From contig JAJEAD010000094.1 of NCBI GenBank assembly GCA_022824305.1, positions 1 to 64,000 of the forward strand: 64,000 bases of DNA, read 5' to 3'. The position numbers were made by a program, and so were the translations under genes. This document shows positions 22,044 through 30,857 of the stretch, piece by piece (within the stretch, counting starts at the first letter, position 1; every line of letters starts with the position of its first letter). Under the pieces are notes generated by a model, which saw only the letters and a program-made list of their open reading frames with translations, made no database searches and had not been told where the DNA came from. This DNA comes from Gammaproteobacteria bacterium (GTDB taxonomy: Bacteria > Pseudomonadota > Gammaproteobacteria > HK1).

Positions 22044-22877
22044 GTGAATCACAAGACTTTTTCGCGAGCGTCGGACGGGCTGCGCTTCGCGATTCGCCAG
22101 TGGCCGATCGGGAGGCGCCCGCTCCTTCACCTGGGCGGGTTCCTGGTCGCGGTGGTGCTGCTCGCCTATCTCGGGCCCTTCGGCACCTGGGACGAGCTCG
22201 GCATCTTCGATCGGCTGGCGTTCTGGGCGATCGCGGTGGGAATCAACTGGCTCTGCGCGTACTTCGTCTTCAGGGTCACGTTGCAGGCCTTCTTTGCCCG
22301 GCGGTGGCCGCCATGGCTCGGAGTGGCGCTCTCCAGCGCCCTCAGCGCGGTGCCGGGCACCGGCGCGGTGTGGGGGGCGGTTGCGGCCTACCTGGGACAC
22401 CAGCCCTCGGGCATTGCCGAGGTCATGGTCCTTTACTCCCAGGTCGCGGTGCTGCAGCTTGCGATCGGCACCCTGGTCTTCTACCTCATCGAACGGTCGT
22501 TTCGCTGGCGCGAAGCCGCCGCGCGCTCCGCGGCGCGGGCGGAGGCACCGGACACCCCGGCGCCCGCGGCGGCCCTCGTGGCGCGGCTCTCCGAACGTGC
22601 CCGCGGCGAGCCGTTGCACCTGCGCATGCAGGACCACTACATCGAGGTGCACACCTCCCGGGGCATGGAGATGGTGCTCCTGCGCTTTCGAGACGCGCTT
22701 CGGGAGGTCGAAGGGGTGGACGGGATGCAGGTGCACCGTTCGCACTGGGTGGCCCGCGCCGCGGTGGACGGGGTGGAGCGGCGCGGGGGCCGGGTGACCC
22801 TGCGCCTGGTGAACGGGACCCGGGTTCCGGTCAGCCGCTCCTTCGCCCCGGCCCTGCGGGCCCGCGGCTGGATCTGA
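22044..22877 (+). CDS. Membrane-bound LytTR-type transcriptional regulator
   Basis: About four transmembrane helices in the N-terminal half (LLHLGGFLVAVVLLAYLGPF, an FWAIAVGINWLCAYFVF segment and two more), then a charged Ala-rich linker and a C-terminal LytTR DNA-binding domain (HLRMQDHYIEVHTSRG, then VDGMQVHRSHWVARAAV and VPVSRSFAPALRARG). Such one-component membrane regulators sense envelope or small hydrophobic signals and bind DNA through a beta-rich fold. Start uncertain: GTG at 22044 is used, but GTG at 21990 would add 18 residues. It is divergent from the DUF2141/carotenoid-oxygenase pair and 23 bases upstream of the MFS gene, so either could be its target. Confidence 0.82.
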   Translation: MNHKTFSRASDGLRFAIRQWPIGRRPLLHLGGFLVAVVLLAYLGPFGTWDELGIFDRLAFWAIAVGINWLCAYFVFRVTLQAFFARRWPPWLGVALSSALSAVPGTGAVWGAVAAYLGHQPSGIAEVMVLYSQVAVLQLAIGTLVFYLIERSFRWREAAARSAARAEAPDTPAPAAALVARLSERARGEPLHLRMQDHYIEVHTSRGMEMVLLRFRDALREVEGVDGMQVHRSHWVARAAVDGVERRGGRVTLRLVNGTRVPVSRSFAPALRARGWI

Positions 22878-22900
22878 GGAGCAGGGAGGGAAGGGACAGG

Positions 22901-24319
22901 ATGCGTGGAATCTCCGACTCGCTCGCCGTCTACTTCGAACGGCGCATGGCCCGAATTCTCCTGCTCGGGGTCATCAGCGGCTTTCCCTGGGTGCTGATCG
23001 GCAGCAGTCTCAGCCTCTGGCTCAAGGAAGACGGCCTGAGCCGCAGCGCCATCGGCTGGGCCGGGCTCATCTTCGGGGTCTACGCCTTCAACTTCCTGTG
23101 GGCGCCGCTCATCGACCGGATCCGCCTGCCCTGGCTCTCGGAGCGGCTCGGGCAGCGCCGGGCCTGGATCGTGGCCCTCCAGGCCCTGATCCTCGTGTCC
23201 CTGGTGCTGTGGAGCACTGTCGAGCCGAGCGCCGACCTGAGCGGCGTGGTGGCGATCGGCCTCGTCATCGCCATCGCCTCCGCCACCCAGGACATCGCCA
23301 TAGACGCCCTGCGCATCGAGCAGATCGGCAAGGCGGAGGGGGAGGCGATGGCCGCGGGCGCGGCGACCGCGGTGGTCGGCTGGTGGACCGGGTACAAGCT
23401 CGGCGGGGTGGTGGCGCTCGAGACCGCGCAGAGCTTCCAGGACGCCGGGGTGGAGAACTACTGGCAGGCGGCCTTTCTCGTGCTGGGAATCGTGGTGGTG
23501 CTCTGCAACATCGGGCTCCTCTTCGTGCGCGAAGCCCCGGCCTCGGAGCGCGCCGCCGCGCAGGCCGAGGAAGAGGAGCGGATCGCGGCGCGCCTCGCCG
23601 TCTCCGGACCCTTCGGGCACGCCGCCGCCTGGCTCGGGGTTACCGTGATCGGTCCCTTGCTGAGCTTCTTCCGTCGCAACGGCCTCGCCATCGCCGCGGC
23701 GGTGCTCGGCTTCATCTTCCTGTTCAAGATCGGCGAGGCCTTCCTGGGGCGCATGTCACTGGTCTTCTACAAGGAGATCGGATTCACGAAGTCGGACATT
23801 GCGCTCTACTCCAAGGGGCTCGGCTGGGTGACCACCGTCACCTTCACGGTGCTCGGCGGGCTCTTCGCCATTCGAATCGGACTGGTGCGTGCGATGTTCG
23901 TCTCCGGCATCGCGATGGCGCTCACCAACCTTCTCTTCGCGGTGCTCGCGTGGGCGGGGCGCTCCGAGCCGCTCTTCGCGGCGGCGGTGGTGATGGACGA
24001 CCTCACCAGCGCCTTCGCCACCGTGACCTTCGTCGCCTTCATCTCGATGCTGGTGGATCGGACCTACACCGCCACCCAGTACGCGCTGCTCGCCTCCATC
24101 GGCACCGCGGGGAGGACCCTCTTCGCCGCCTCGTCCGGCGCGCTGGTGGACTGGCTGGAGGGGGACTGGGGAACCTTCTTCGTCATCACCACGCTCATGG
24201 TGATTCCCTCCCTGGTGTGCCTGTGGGCGATCCGCCGCAAGCTCGCCGACATGCTGGCGGGCGCGAGGGTGCGCCTCTTCGGCAAGGAGGCGGAGGCTAC
24301 CCCCGCGGGGACATCCTGA
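22901..24319 (+). CDS. MFS transporter, AmpG/PAT-like
   Basis: Twelve-helix-type major facilitator of 472 residues resembling AmpG (muropeptide permease) and the acetyl-CoA-transporter-like PAT clade: N-terminal LLGVISGFPWVLIGSSLSLW, then WAPLIDRIRLPWLSERLGQRR, the TQDIAIDALRIE helix, and YKEIGFTKSDIALYSK. The ATG is preceded by a long purine-rich ribosome site (GGAGGGAAGGG). Substrate unknown; anhydromuropeptide uptake is possible but there is no ampD/ampR context. Confidence 0.82.
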   Translation: MRGISDSLAVYFERRMARILLLGVISGFPWVLIGSSLSLWLKEDGLSRSAIGWAGLIFGVYAFNFLWAPLIDRIRLPWLSERLGQRRAWIVALQALILVSLVLWSTVEPSADLSGVVAIGLVIAIASATQDIAIDALRIEQIGKAEGEAMAAGAATAVVGWWTGYKLGGVVALETAQSFQDAGVENYWQAAFLVLGIVVVLCNIGLLFVREAPASERAAAQAEEEERIAARLAVSGPFGHAAAWLGVTVIGPLLSFFRRNGLAIAAAVLGFIFLFKIGEAFLGRMSLVFYKEIGFTKSDIALYSKGLGWVTTVTFTVLGGLFAIRIGLVRAMFVSGIAMALTNLLFAVLAWAGRSEPLFAAAVVMDDLTSAFATVTFVAFISMLVDRTYTATQYALLASIGTAGRTLFAASSGALVDWLEGDWGTFFVITTLMVIPSLVCLWAIRRKLADMLAGARVRLFGKEAEATPAGTS

Positions 24320-24407
24320 AGCGGGCCACAGGTCCGACTATCACCCTGGCCCGGGCCGGGGCACACGAGAGCGATGTCCGCCGGGGAGCGGGCCGGGGCT
24401 CCCCGTC

Positions 24408-25187
24408 TCAGGCCGGACCGGCGTCGAGCGCCTTCAGCATGCGCTTGAGCGCGAAGTGCCGGTAGCTGCCGAGCACGAGCTCGCGCACTTCGTCCCAGTC
24501 GATGCGCTCCTCCACGTCGAGGTCGATCCACCCGCGGTGGCCGATGTACATGGGGATGGTGAAGCGGGGATCCTCGGTCAGGGTGGCCTGCAGCTCCGGG
24601 CCGACCCAGAACTGCAGGCGCAGCCGTCGATCTCCCCGGTGCACGCTGAGGTAGGTCTTCCTGCCCGCCTTGAAGGAGGGCTTGCCGAACTGGACGCCCT
24701 CCGTCGTCTCCGGAAGGGAGTCGCAGAACGCCCTGATGCGAGAGAGCAGGGCCTGCGCGTGGGGGGCGGTCAGGGGATCGAAGTCTTCGGGGTCCATCGA
24801 CCCGGCCGGCGCCTCGATATCGAGCGGCGGCCCCATCCGTCCCCCGAGATCCGCCGGCGCGACGTGCACGTAGGCTTCGCGCACCCGGTTCTCGATCGCG
24901 AGCCACTCGTTGCCCCGGTCCAGGTGCACGCCGAGCCAGCCGCGGGGACCGACGTAGGGAGGCACGAAGTAGTGCTCCGGCGCCATCTCCGCGTGAAGCT
25001 GCTGCGCCCCCGGCGGCGCCGGCAGCCACAGTGCGGTGTACCCGTCGCCGTGGTGGTTGACGGCGAGCAGGGCGAAGACCTTCCCGCGCACGAGGTAGTC
25101 GGGCATGCGCTTGCCGCTGCGCTCCTCGGCTTCCGGGAGCGAGAGGCAGATCGCACGGACCGCGCTCCTGATGTCCTTCGGCTTCAC
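24408..25187 (-). CDS. Protein with two tandem MmcQ/YjbR (CyaY-like) domains
   Basis: Each half has the MmcQ/YjbR pattern: N-terminal unit with ICLSLPEAEERSGKRMPDYL and FALLAVNHHGDG, C-terminal unit with FCDSLPETTEGVQFGKPSFK and YIGHRGWIDLDVEERIDWDE. YjbR-like domains adopt a CyaY-like fold and are thought to bind DNA or other ligands; function is poorly known. A duplicated, 259-residue version is larger than the usual ~120-residue single domain. The start is inferred at GTG 25187 (GAGG upstream), because the longer reading frame runs into the kinase gene. Same orientation and 38 bases behind the kinase, so likely co-transcribed with it. Confidence 0.75.
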   Translation of the reverse strand: MKPKDIRSAVRAICLSLPEAEERSGKRMPDYLVRGKVFALLAVNHHGDGYTALWLPAPPGAQQLHAEMAPEHYFVPPYVGPRGWLGVHLDRGNEWLAIENRVREAYVHVAPADLGGRMGPPLDIEAPAGSMDPEDFDPLTAPHAQALLSRIRAFCDSLPETTEGVQFGKPSFKAGRKTYLSVHRGDRRLRLQFWVGPELQATLTEDPRFTIPMYIGHRGWIDLDVEERIDWDEVRELVLGSYRHFALKRMLKALDAGPA

Positions 25188-25225
25188 GACGCAGCGGCCT
25201 CGGTGTCGCGGTCCGTCTCCCGCCC

Positions 25226-26239
25226 TCAGGCGAAGTCCGCGAGGTAGCGCTCGCAGAGGTCCACCGTCTGGCGCGTGTACTCCACCCCCTGCGACTGGGC
25301 GAGCTCGGTCTCCGAGTGGGACCCGATCCAGGCGACGAGGAGCAGGCGGCGGAGCATGACGAAGGTCGGAATCTCCGCCTCGTCCTCCTCCGGCAGCTCG
25401 GCCGCCCGGCGATAGCCGCGCACCCAGGCCGCGATGAGCTCGGGGACCTCCGGCCGGTGCTCGAAGAAGGAGACGGTGGTGGCGCAGTCGTACATCAGGT
25501 AGCTGAAGCCGCAGTCGTCGAAGTCGATGACCTTGGTGACGTCCCCGTCGATCAGCAGATTGGCCAGCCGCATGTCGCAGTGGACGAGATTGAAGCGTTC
25601 CGGCGCCTTTCCGAATCGTTCCAGCCGCGCCCCGATGCGCTCGACGGTCCTCGCGAAGAGCTCCTCGATCCGCGGTGTGAGCCCCATGCCGTCGCGCCAG
25701 GATCCCCAGTGCGGCCGGCTGCCCAGCGTGGTCTCGAAATCCCAGGTGAAGCGCTCGAAGCCCGCCGGCTTCTTCCAGTCGCGCACGTGGTGGTGCATGC
25801 GGGCGGTGATCTCGCCGAGGACCTCGAAGGGGCCGCGCAGGTCCTGCGCGTCCTCGTCCGGCTCCTCGCCCGCTTCCCAGCCCGAGAGCACCACGTGGCG
25901 CGGCCGCGGCAGGTCCGGGTGGGAGACGAGCTGAATGAGCTCGCCGTCGCGTCCCGGCACGGGGATCGGGGTGATCACCGCCCCGTCGGCACGCAGCGCA
26001 CTCAGCCAGGCGAGCTCGGAGGCGATGCCGTTGCGGCTGTGGTAGCGCTCGCGGTGTACCCGCAGCGCCCAGCGCGCTCCGGAGCCGGGGACGTCCACCC
26101 GGTAGGTCGCGTTCTCGGAGACGTTGATGAGAGTGGCGGCGGCGCCGTCGGGGAGGTCGTAGCGTTCGAGCGCCGCATCGGCGAGGCGTCCGATCGCCGC
26201 CATGCGCTCCTCGAAGGGCAGATCGTCGAATTCGGGCAT
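25226..26239 (-). CDS. APH/choline-kinase-fold phosphotransferase, probable amino-alcohol kinase of the BMC pathway
   Basis: The 337-residue protein has the aminoglycoside-phosphotransferase fold: nucleotide-binding N-lobe (LINVSENATYRVDV, ALRVHRERYHSRNGI), catalytic loop HCDMRLANLL (His220/Asp222) and the metal-binding KVIDFDDCGFSY. It is divergent from the BMC operon and next to a class III PLP enzyme; in RMM/AUM microcompartment loci the equivalent kinase phosphorylates (S)-1-amino-2-propanol for the phospho-lyase. Context therefore supports an amino-alcohol kinase over antibiotic resistance or homoserine kinase. A strong AGGAGG precedes the ATG. Confidence 0.8.
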   Translation of the reverse strand: MPEFDDLPFEERMAAIGRLADAALERYDLPDGAAATLINVSENATYRVDVPGSGARWALRVHRERYHSRNGIASELAWLSALRADGAVITPIPVPGRDGELIQLVSHPDLPRPRHVVLSGWEAGEEPDEDAQDLRGPFEVLGEITARMHHHVRDWKKPAGFERFTWDFETTLGSRPHWGSWRDGMGLTPRIEELFARTVERIGARLERFGKAPERFNLVHCDMRLANLLIDGDVTKVIDFDDCGFSYLMYDCATTVSFFEHRPEVPELIAAWVRGYRRAAELPEEDEAEIPTFVMLRRLLLVAWIGSHSETELAQSQGVEYTRQTVDLCERYLADFA

Positions 26240-26577
26240 CCCTTTCCTCCTGTCGCTGCTCTCGGGTCTTCGGCCCCGGCGGATCGGCCCGGCGCCCGCC
26301 CGGGCGCGCAGTGTATGCCGCGGGCTCCGCGCGGGACACGCCCCGGACTCGCTTGACAGGGGGCCGGGCTGATTCGACCATCCCGTTCAGAGCCTGCCCG
26401 CCGGAGTCGCCGGCGCGCCGGGGCGATCGGCTCCAGTTTCAGGATTGGGATTTCCGGGGTCAAGGCATCGTCGCGCGGCCGGTCCCGGATCCTTATCGGG
26501 GGAGGCTCGAGGATGCCCGCTCCCGTTCGGGAACGGGAGATGCCCGGTCTTTGACGCCACGCCCGCAGAAGTGACCC
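26240..26577. promoter_or_regulatory. Divergent control region of the BMC locus
   Basis: 338 bases between the kinase and the PLP enzyme with no gene. It must hold promoters for both directions. The only strong element is the palindrome with flanking direct repeats near the plus-strand gene (separate entry). The ribosome site before the PLP enzyme (AGAAGTGACCC) is weak. Confidence 0.5.
26512..26546 (+). promoter_or_regulatory. Palindrome flanked by direct repeats (candidate operator)
   Basis: The perfect inverted repeat CTCCCGTT-cggg-AACGGGAG (26520-26539) has 8-base arms. It is bracketed by two copies of GATGCCCG (26512-26519 and 26539-26546). It ends about 31 bases before the ATG of the PLP enzyme. 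It could be an operator, for example for the HTH-BMC-T protein of the same locus, or an RNA hairpin in the leader; there is no T-run to make it a terminator. Confidence 0.5.
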
Positions 26578-27855
26578 ATGAGTGAAGCGAAGCTCGAGTT
26601 CCTCGAAGCGTCGAAGACCTGGTGGAACCCGAACAAGACGGAGTTCTGGCAGGACGCGGGCGTCGATCTCGTCATCGACCGCCGCGAGGGCTACTGCCTC
26701 TACGATATGGACGGGCGCCGCCTCATCGACGTCCACCTGAACGGCGGCACCTACAACCTCGGGCACCGCAATCCGGAGCTCATCGAGGTGCTGAACGCGG
26801 GCGCGCAGCGCTTCGACATGGGCAACCACCACTTTCCCGCGCTCGCGCGCACCGCGCTCGCGGAGGCGCTGGCGGAGTGCACGCCCCCCGGCCTCCAGTA
26901 CACCATCTACGGCGCGGGCGGCGCGGAGGCGGTGGAGCTCGCGATCAAGTCGGCGCGCCACGCGACGAAGCGGCGCAAGATCGTGTCGATCGTCAAGGCC
27001 TACCACGGGCACTCGGGCCTGTCGGTGAAGACCGGCGACGAGCGCTTCTCGAGGACCTTCCTCTCCGAGGACCTGCTCGGCGAGTTCGTGCAGGTGCCCT
27101 TCAACCGGCTGGATGCGATGGAGGACGCGCTGAAACCGGGCGATGCGGCCGCGGTGATCATGGAGACGATCCCCGCCACCTACGGCTTTCCCATGCCGCA
27201 GGAGGGCTACCTCCCCGAGATCAAGCGCCTCTGCGAGCGCCACGGCGCGCTCTACATCGCCGACGAGGTGCAGACCGGCCTGATGCGCACCGGGGAGATG
27301 TGGGGAATCAGCCGCTACGGCGTCGAGCCCGACATCATGGTCATCGGCAAGGGGATCACCGGTGGCATGTACCCCATCTCCTGTTGCGTCACGAGCCCGC
27401 AGGCGGGCGCGTGGCTCAAGGAGGACGGCTTCGCCCACATGTCGACGGCGGGCGGCGCCGAGCTCGGCTGCATCGTCGCCCTCAAGGTGCTCGAGATCAC
27501 TCAGCGGCCCGAGGTGCGCTCGATGGTGCGCTACATCTCGGACTACCTGCGCTCCGGGCTCGACGAGATCCAGTCCCTCTACTCCGACTTCTTCGTCGGC
27601 ATCCGGCAGCACGGCGTGGTCATGGGCCTCGAGTTCGACCACCCCGAGGGGGCGAAGCCGGTGATGCGGCGCCTCTACGAGAACGGCGTGTGGGCGATCT
27701 TCTCGACCCTCGATCCGCGCGTCCTTCAGTTCAAGCCCGGGATCCTCATGACCCAGAGCCTCTGCGAGGACCTGCTGCGGAGAGTGGAGGCGGCCATCGG
27801 GCTCGCGCGCGGCGACGTGCGGGGCGGCGGCGGGCGCCGGGGCAGGGCCGGCTGA
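26578..27855 (+). CDS. Class III PLP enzyme, probable amino-alcohol-phosphate phospho-lyase
   Basis: Fold-type I aminotransferase-III family, 425 residues: PLP-binding IYGAGGAEAVELAIKSAR, Asp in YIADEVQTGLMRTG and Schiff-base Lys258 in VIGKGITGGMYPI. Family members include true omega-aminotransferases and ethanolamine-phosphate phospho-lyases that eliminate phosphate to give an aldehyde. With a kinase divergently upstream and a CoA-acylating aldehyde dehydrogenase directly downstream (start overlapping this stop by one base), the phospho-lyase role fits: 1-amino-2-propanol phosphate to propionaldehyde plus ammonia. A transaminase remains possible. The Gly/Arg-rich C-tail (RGGGGRRGR) is dispensable-looking. 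Confidence 0.8.
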   Translation: MSEAKLEFLEASKTWWNPNKTEFWQDAGVDLVIDRREGYCLYDMDGRRLIDVHLNGGTYNLGHRNPELIEVLNAGAQRFDMGNHHFPALARTALAEALAECTPPGLQYTIYGAGGAEAVELAIKSARHATKRRKIVSIVKAYHGHSGLSVKTGDERFSRTFLSEDLLGEFVQVPFNRLDAMEDALKPGDAAAVIMETIPATYGFPMPQEGYLPEIKRLCERHGALYIADEVQTGLMRTGEMWGISRYGVEPDIMVIGKGITGGMYPISCCVTSPQAGAWLKEDGFAHMSTAGGAELGCIVALKVLEITQRPEVRSMVRYISDYLRSGLDEIQSLYSDFFVGIRQHGVVMGLEFDHPEGAKPVMRRLYENGVWAIFSTLDPRVLQFKPGILMTQSLCEDLLRRVEAAIGLARGDVRGGGGRRGRAG

Positions 27856-29444
27856 TGGACGCGGGCATCCGCCGCCTGGTGGACATCAGCGAGACGCCGG
27901 TCGCGATGCGGATGCGGGCCGAGCTGATCCTGGAGCGCGCGGGCTGGGCGGCCCAGGTGTTCCAGCGCTACGACCGGGCCACCACCCAGTCGATCGCGGA
28001 CGCCGCGGCCCGGGCCGCCCACGCGCGGGCGCGGGACTACGCCGAGCGGGTGGTGAGGGAGACCGGATTCGGCGTGGTCGAGCACAAGGTGCAGAAGAAC
28101 GAGCTCTCCAGCCTTCCCTTCGTGGACTACTACCGGGACTGGAACTTCGTCGACCCGCGCGTGGACCCGGAGACCGGGCTCCTGGAGATTCCCCGGCCCG
28201 CGGGCGTGGTGTTCGCGCTGGTGCCCTCGACCAACCCCATCGCCACCGTGTACTTCAAGGTGCTCTCGGCCCTGCTCACGCGCAACGCGGTCGTGATCAG
28301 TCCCCATCCCGCCGCGCACGAGACCTGCGTGGACGCGACCCGTACCCTGGCCGACGCGGCGGTCGCCGCCGGCGCGCCCGAGGGCGCGGTGCAGGTGCTC
28401 GAAGAAGTGAGCCTGCCGCTCGTCAACGAGTTCATGCGCTCTGAGAAGACCGACGTCATCCTCGCCACCGGCGGCACTCCCATGGTGCGCGCCGCCTACG
28501 CCTCCTCCAATCCCGCGATCGGGGTGGGGCCGGGCAACGCGCCGGTCTATGTCGACGCCTCGGCCGACCTGCGCGCCGCCGCCGCCCGCATCGTCGACAG
28601 CAAGTCTTTCGACAACTCGGTGCTCTGCACCAACGAATCGGTGCTGATCACGCTCGAGAGCGTGGCGAAGGCGCTGGAGCGGGAGCTCGTTCGGGCCGGG
28701 GCGCACATCTGCGACGAGGGGCAGACCGAGGCGCTGCGGCGCTACCTCTTCCACGAGCGCGGCTTCAACGTGGAGGCACTGGGCCGAGACGCGGCCTGGA
28801 TCGCGGCGCAGGCCGGCTTCAAGGTCTCGCCGAAGACCCGGATCCTGGTGACGCCCATTCGCCTGATCGGCGTCGGCGAGGACCTCTCGCGCGAGAAGCT
28901 CTGCCCGGTGCTCGGGCTCTTCGTCGCCCGCAGTCACGCCCAGGCCCTGATGCAGGCCCGGGGCCTGCTGCGCTATGCGGGGGCCGGGCATTCCGCCGCG
29001 GTGCACTCCACCGACGAACAGGCGATCATCGACTTTGCCGCCGCGGTCGAGGTGTACCGGGTGGTGGTCAACGCGCCCTGCAGCCAGGGGGCGGCCGGCT
29101 TCGGGACGGGCCTCGCGCCCACCTTCACCGTCGGCACCGGGTTCTTCGGGCGCTCGTCGGTGGGAGAGAACGTAGGCCCCCAGCACCTCGTGAACTGGAC
29201 CCGCATCGCGTGGCCGGAGGACGCCGGCCGCCGGACGGAGGGCGGAGGCGTCCCGCGCCTTCGCCACCGGGGGCCACTGCCGCGGGCGCCTTCCGACGGA
29301 GTGCCCGGAGAGGGCAGGGAGGCGGTGGCGCCGGCGCCGCGCCCGGGTTCCGGTCCCGGCGGCCTCTCGCGCGAGGCGCTGCGCGAGCAGATTCGCGAGA
29401 TCGTCGCGGCGGAGCTGCGCGACCTGCTGAAGGACGGGGGCTGA
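27855..29444 (+). CDS. BMC-associated CoA-acylating aldehyde dehydrogenase with C-terminal encapsulation-like helix
   Basis: Aldehyde dehydrogenase of the PduP/EutE/AdhE-N type, which oxidises an aldehyde to acyl-CoA with NAD+ inside microcompartments. Visible: KVQKNELSSLPFVDYYRDW, NAVVISPHPAAHETC, ILATGGTPMVRAAY and catalytic Cys258 in NSVLCTNESV. After the catalytic domain comes a ~40-residue Pro/Gly/Arg-rich linker and a terminal amphipathic helix (LSREALREQIREIVAAELRD), the architecture of encapsulation peptides that bind shell proteins. At 529 residues it is longer than uncompartmented homologues because of this tail. Stop overlaps the ATG of the next shell gene. Confidence 0.9.
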   Translation: MDAGIRRLVDISETPVAMRMRAELILERAGWAAQVFQRYDRATTQSIADAAARAAHARARDYAERVVRETGFGVVEHKVQKNELSSLPFVDYYRDWNFVDPRVDPETGLLEIPRPAGVVFALVPSTNPIATVYFKVLSALLTRNAVVISPHPAAHETCVDATRTLADAAVAAGAPEGAVQVLEEVSLPLVNEFMRSEKTDVILATGGTPMVRAAYASSNPAIGVGPGNAPVYVDASADLRAAAARIVDSKSFDNSVLCTNESVLITLESVAKALERELVRAGAHICDEGQTEALRRYLFHERGFNVEALGRDAAWIAAQAGFKVSPKTRILVTPIRLIGVGEDLSREKLCPVLGLFVARSHAQALMQARGLLRYAGAGHSAAVHSTDEQAIIDFAAAVEVYRVVVNAPCSQGAAGFGTGLAPTFTVGTGFFGRSSVGENVGPQHLVNWTRIAWPEDAGRRTEGGGVPRLRHRGPLPRAPSDGVPGEGREAVAPAPRPGSGPGGLSREALREQIREIVAAELRDLLKDGG

Positions 29445-30061
29445 TGGCCGAGCTGCGCTCCTTCATCTTCATCGACCAGCTCCAGCCGCAGACGCTGTGC
29501 TACATGAGCACCTGGATGCGCGGCTCGTTGCCGCGCGCGAACATGGCGGCTCAGATCATCGAGGTGGCGCCGGGCCTGGACATCGAAGCGCTCACCGACA
29601 TCGCGGTGAAGCACACCGGAGTCCGGGCGGGCATCCTGGTGGTGGAGCGCCAGTTCGGCTACCTCGAGTTCCACTCCCGCGATACCGCGGCGGTAAAGGC
29701 GTCCGCCGCCGCGGTGCTCGACGCGCTCGGGAGCGGCGAGGGGGACGCCACGCCGCCGCGCATCCTCGGCTCCAAGGTCATCACCAACCTCGATCACCAG
29801 CACGCCTTCCTCATCAACCGCAACAAGCTGGGCTCCATGGTGATCGCGGGCGAGGCGCTCTACACCCTGGAGATGCAGCCCGCGTCCTACGCGGTGGTGG
29901 CTGCGAACGAAGCGGAGAAGGCGGCGAGCATCAAGGTGATCGACTACCGGATGATCGGGGCGAACGGACGGGTGTACCTCGCGGGCCGCGAGGCCGACAT
30001 CCCGCCCGCGCGCGATGCGGCGGAGTCGGCCCTGCACGCGCTGGGAGCGCGGGACGCGTGA
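29444..30061 (+). CDS. Tandem-domain microcompartment shell protein (BMC-T)
   Basis: 205 residues with two fused BMC domains; such proteins form pseudo-hexameric trimers tiling the shell facets. First unit includes AQIIEVAPGLDIEALTDIAV and GILVVERQFGYLEFHS; second includes VITNLDHQHAFLINRNKLGS, GEALYTLEMQPASYAVVAAN and a VIDYRMIGANGRVYLAG ending. It closely resembles the second half of the HTH-fused protein encoded at 31183, showing the two are paralogues. It overlaps the aldehyde dehydrogenase stop by one base and the next gene by four. Confidence 0.92.
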   Translation: MAELRSFIFIDQLQPQTLCYMSTWMRGSLPRANMAAQIIEVAPGLDIEALTDIAVKHTGVRAGILVVERQFGYLEFHSRDTAAVKASAAAVLDALGSGEGDATPPRILGSKVITNLDHQHAFLINRNKLGSMVIAGEALYTLEMQPASYAVVAANEAEKAASIKVIDYRMIGANGRVYLAGREADIPPARDAAESALHALGARDA

Positions 30062-30531
30062 GCGTCGCGGTGGACCCGGAAGTCGCCGCCCTCGTGCGCG
30101 AAGTGCTCGCCGAAGAGGTGGCGAGGCTTCGGGCGGAGAAGGGCCGGGGCGGCACCGGCGCCCCGGCGGCGCGCGAGGAACGGGTCCGGATCCGCAGCGA
30201 TGCCGATCTGCGGAACTTCGCCCGCCGGGTGCTCGAGCTGGCCGAAGACCGCGAGGCGCGGCGTGCCTTCGACGCCGGGCGCATCGTCTTCCGGCTGGAC
30301 GGCGACGAAGCGCGCCCGACGGGCAGCGCGTCGCGTCCCCCCGGAGCGCGGCTCGGAGAGGACGCCGGACATGTCGAGACGGTCGAGCGAGGCCTGCTGT
30401 CGGAGCGCCATGCCGAGCGGCTCCCCCGGGAGACGAAGCGGATACGGCTCGGACGGCGGGTGAGGCTGACGCCCCTGGCGCGCGATCGCCTGCGCCGGCG
30501 GGGCATCGTGATTGAAAGGATGGAGCAATGA
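30058..30531 (+). CDS. BMC-locus accessory protein with N-terminal encapsulation-like helix
   Basis: 157-residue basic protein, GTG start inside the BMC-T stop (GTGA) and ATGA overlap with the next gene, so tightly coupled to shell genes. It opens with an amphipathic Leu/Val/Glu helix (DPEVAALVREVLAEEVARLR) like encapsulation peptides, then a disordered Gly/Ala/Pro linker, a helical middle (DADLRNFARRVLELAEDREA) and a very basic C-terminal segment (RIRLGRRVRLTPLARDRLRR). The C-terminal TPLARDRLRRRGI pattern recurs in BMC-associated proteins of unclear role. No catalytic motif is visible. Possible scaffold or cargo adaptor; I cannot name a family. Confidence 0.65.
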   Translation: MSVAVDPEVAALVREVLAEEVARLRAEKGRGGTGAPAAREERVRIRSDADLRNFARRVLELAEDREARRAFDAGRIVFRLDGDEARPTGSASRPPGARLGEDAGHVETVERGLLSERHAERLPRETKRIRLGRRVRLTPLARDRLRRRGIVIERMEQ

Positions 30532-30770
30532 TCAAAGGGCGCGTGATCGGCCGGGTGTGGTCGACGAAACGGCTGGAGGCGCTCCCGCAGGGGGCGCTGC
30601 TCGAGGTCGAGGTCGAGAGCGGATCGCGGCTGATCGCCTTCGATCCCCTGGGATGCGGGGAGGGCGAGGAAGTCCTGGTCACGCAGGGGTCGGTCGCGGC
30701 CGGCTGGTTCGAAGGCGTCAGGGCGCCGGTGGACGCGCTGATCGTCGGATCGATCGACGAGAGCGGGTGA
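30528..30770 (+). CDS. Microcompartment vertex protein (BMC-P, EutN/CcmL family)
   Basis: 80-residue EutN/CcmL-type protein that forms pentamers capping shell vertices. It begins with KGRVIGRVWSTKRLEALPQG, the usual OB-like start, and continues with AFDPLGCGEGEEVLVTQGS and VDALIVGSID, all family positions. Starts with an ATGA overlap on the previous gene; GGAG lies upstream. An 87-base gap follows before the BMC-H gene. Confidence 0.92.
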   Translation: MIKGRVIGRVWSTKRLEALPQGALLEVEVESGSRLIAFDPLGCGEGEEVLVTQGSVAAGWFEGVRAPVDALIVGSIDESG

Positions 30771-30857
30771 GACGGGCCGGCTTCGTCGGGAGCGACCGGA
30801 TGGTGCGGGTGCGCGCACCGGCGGGGAGAATGAGTTTCAATTTCGAGGAGTGAAGAG

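Noticed and set aside
30512-30853. Alternative 113-residue plus-strand frame over the BMC-P gene
   Set aside because: Its translation is low-complexity Arg/Gly and it overlaps the clear EutN/CcmL reading frame; it is a shadow.
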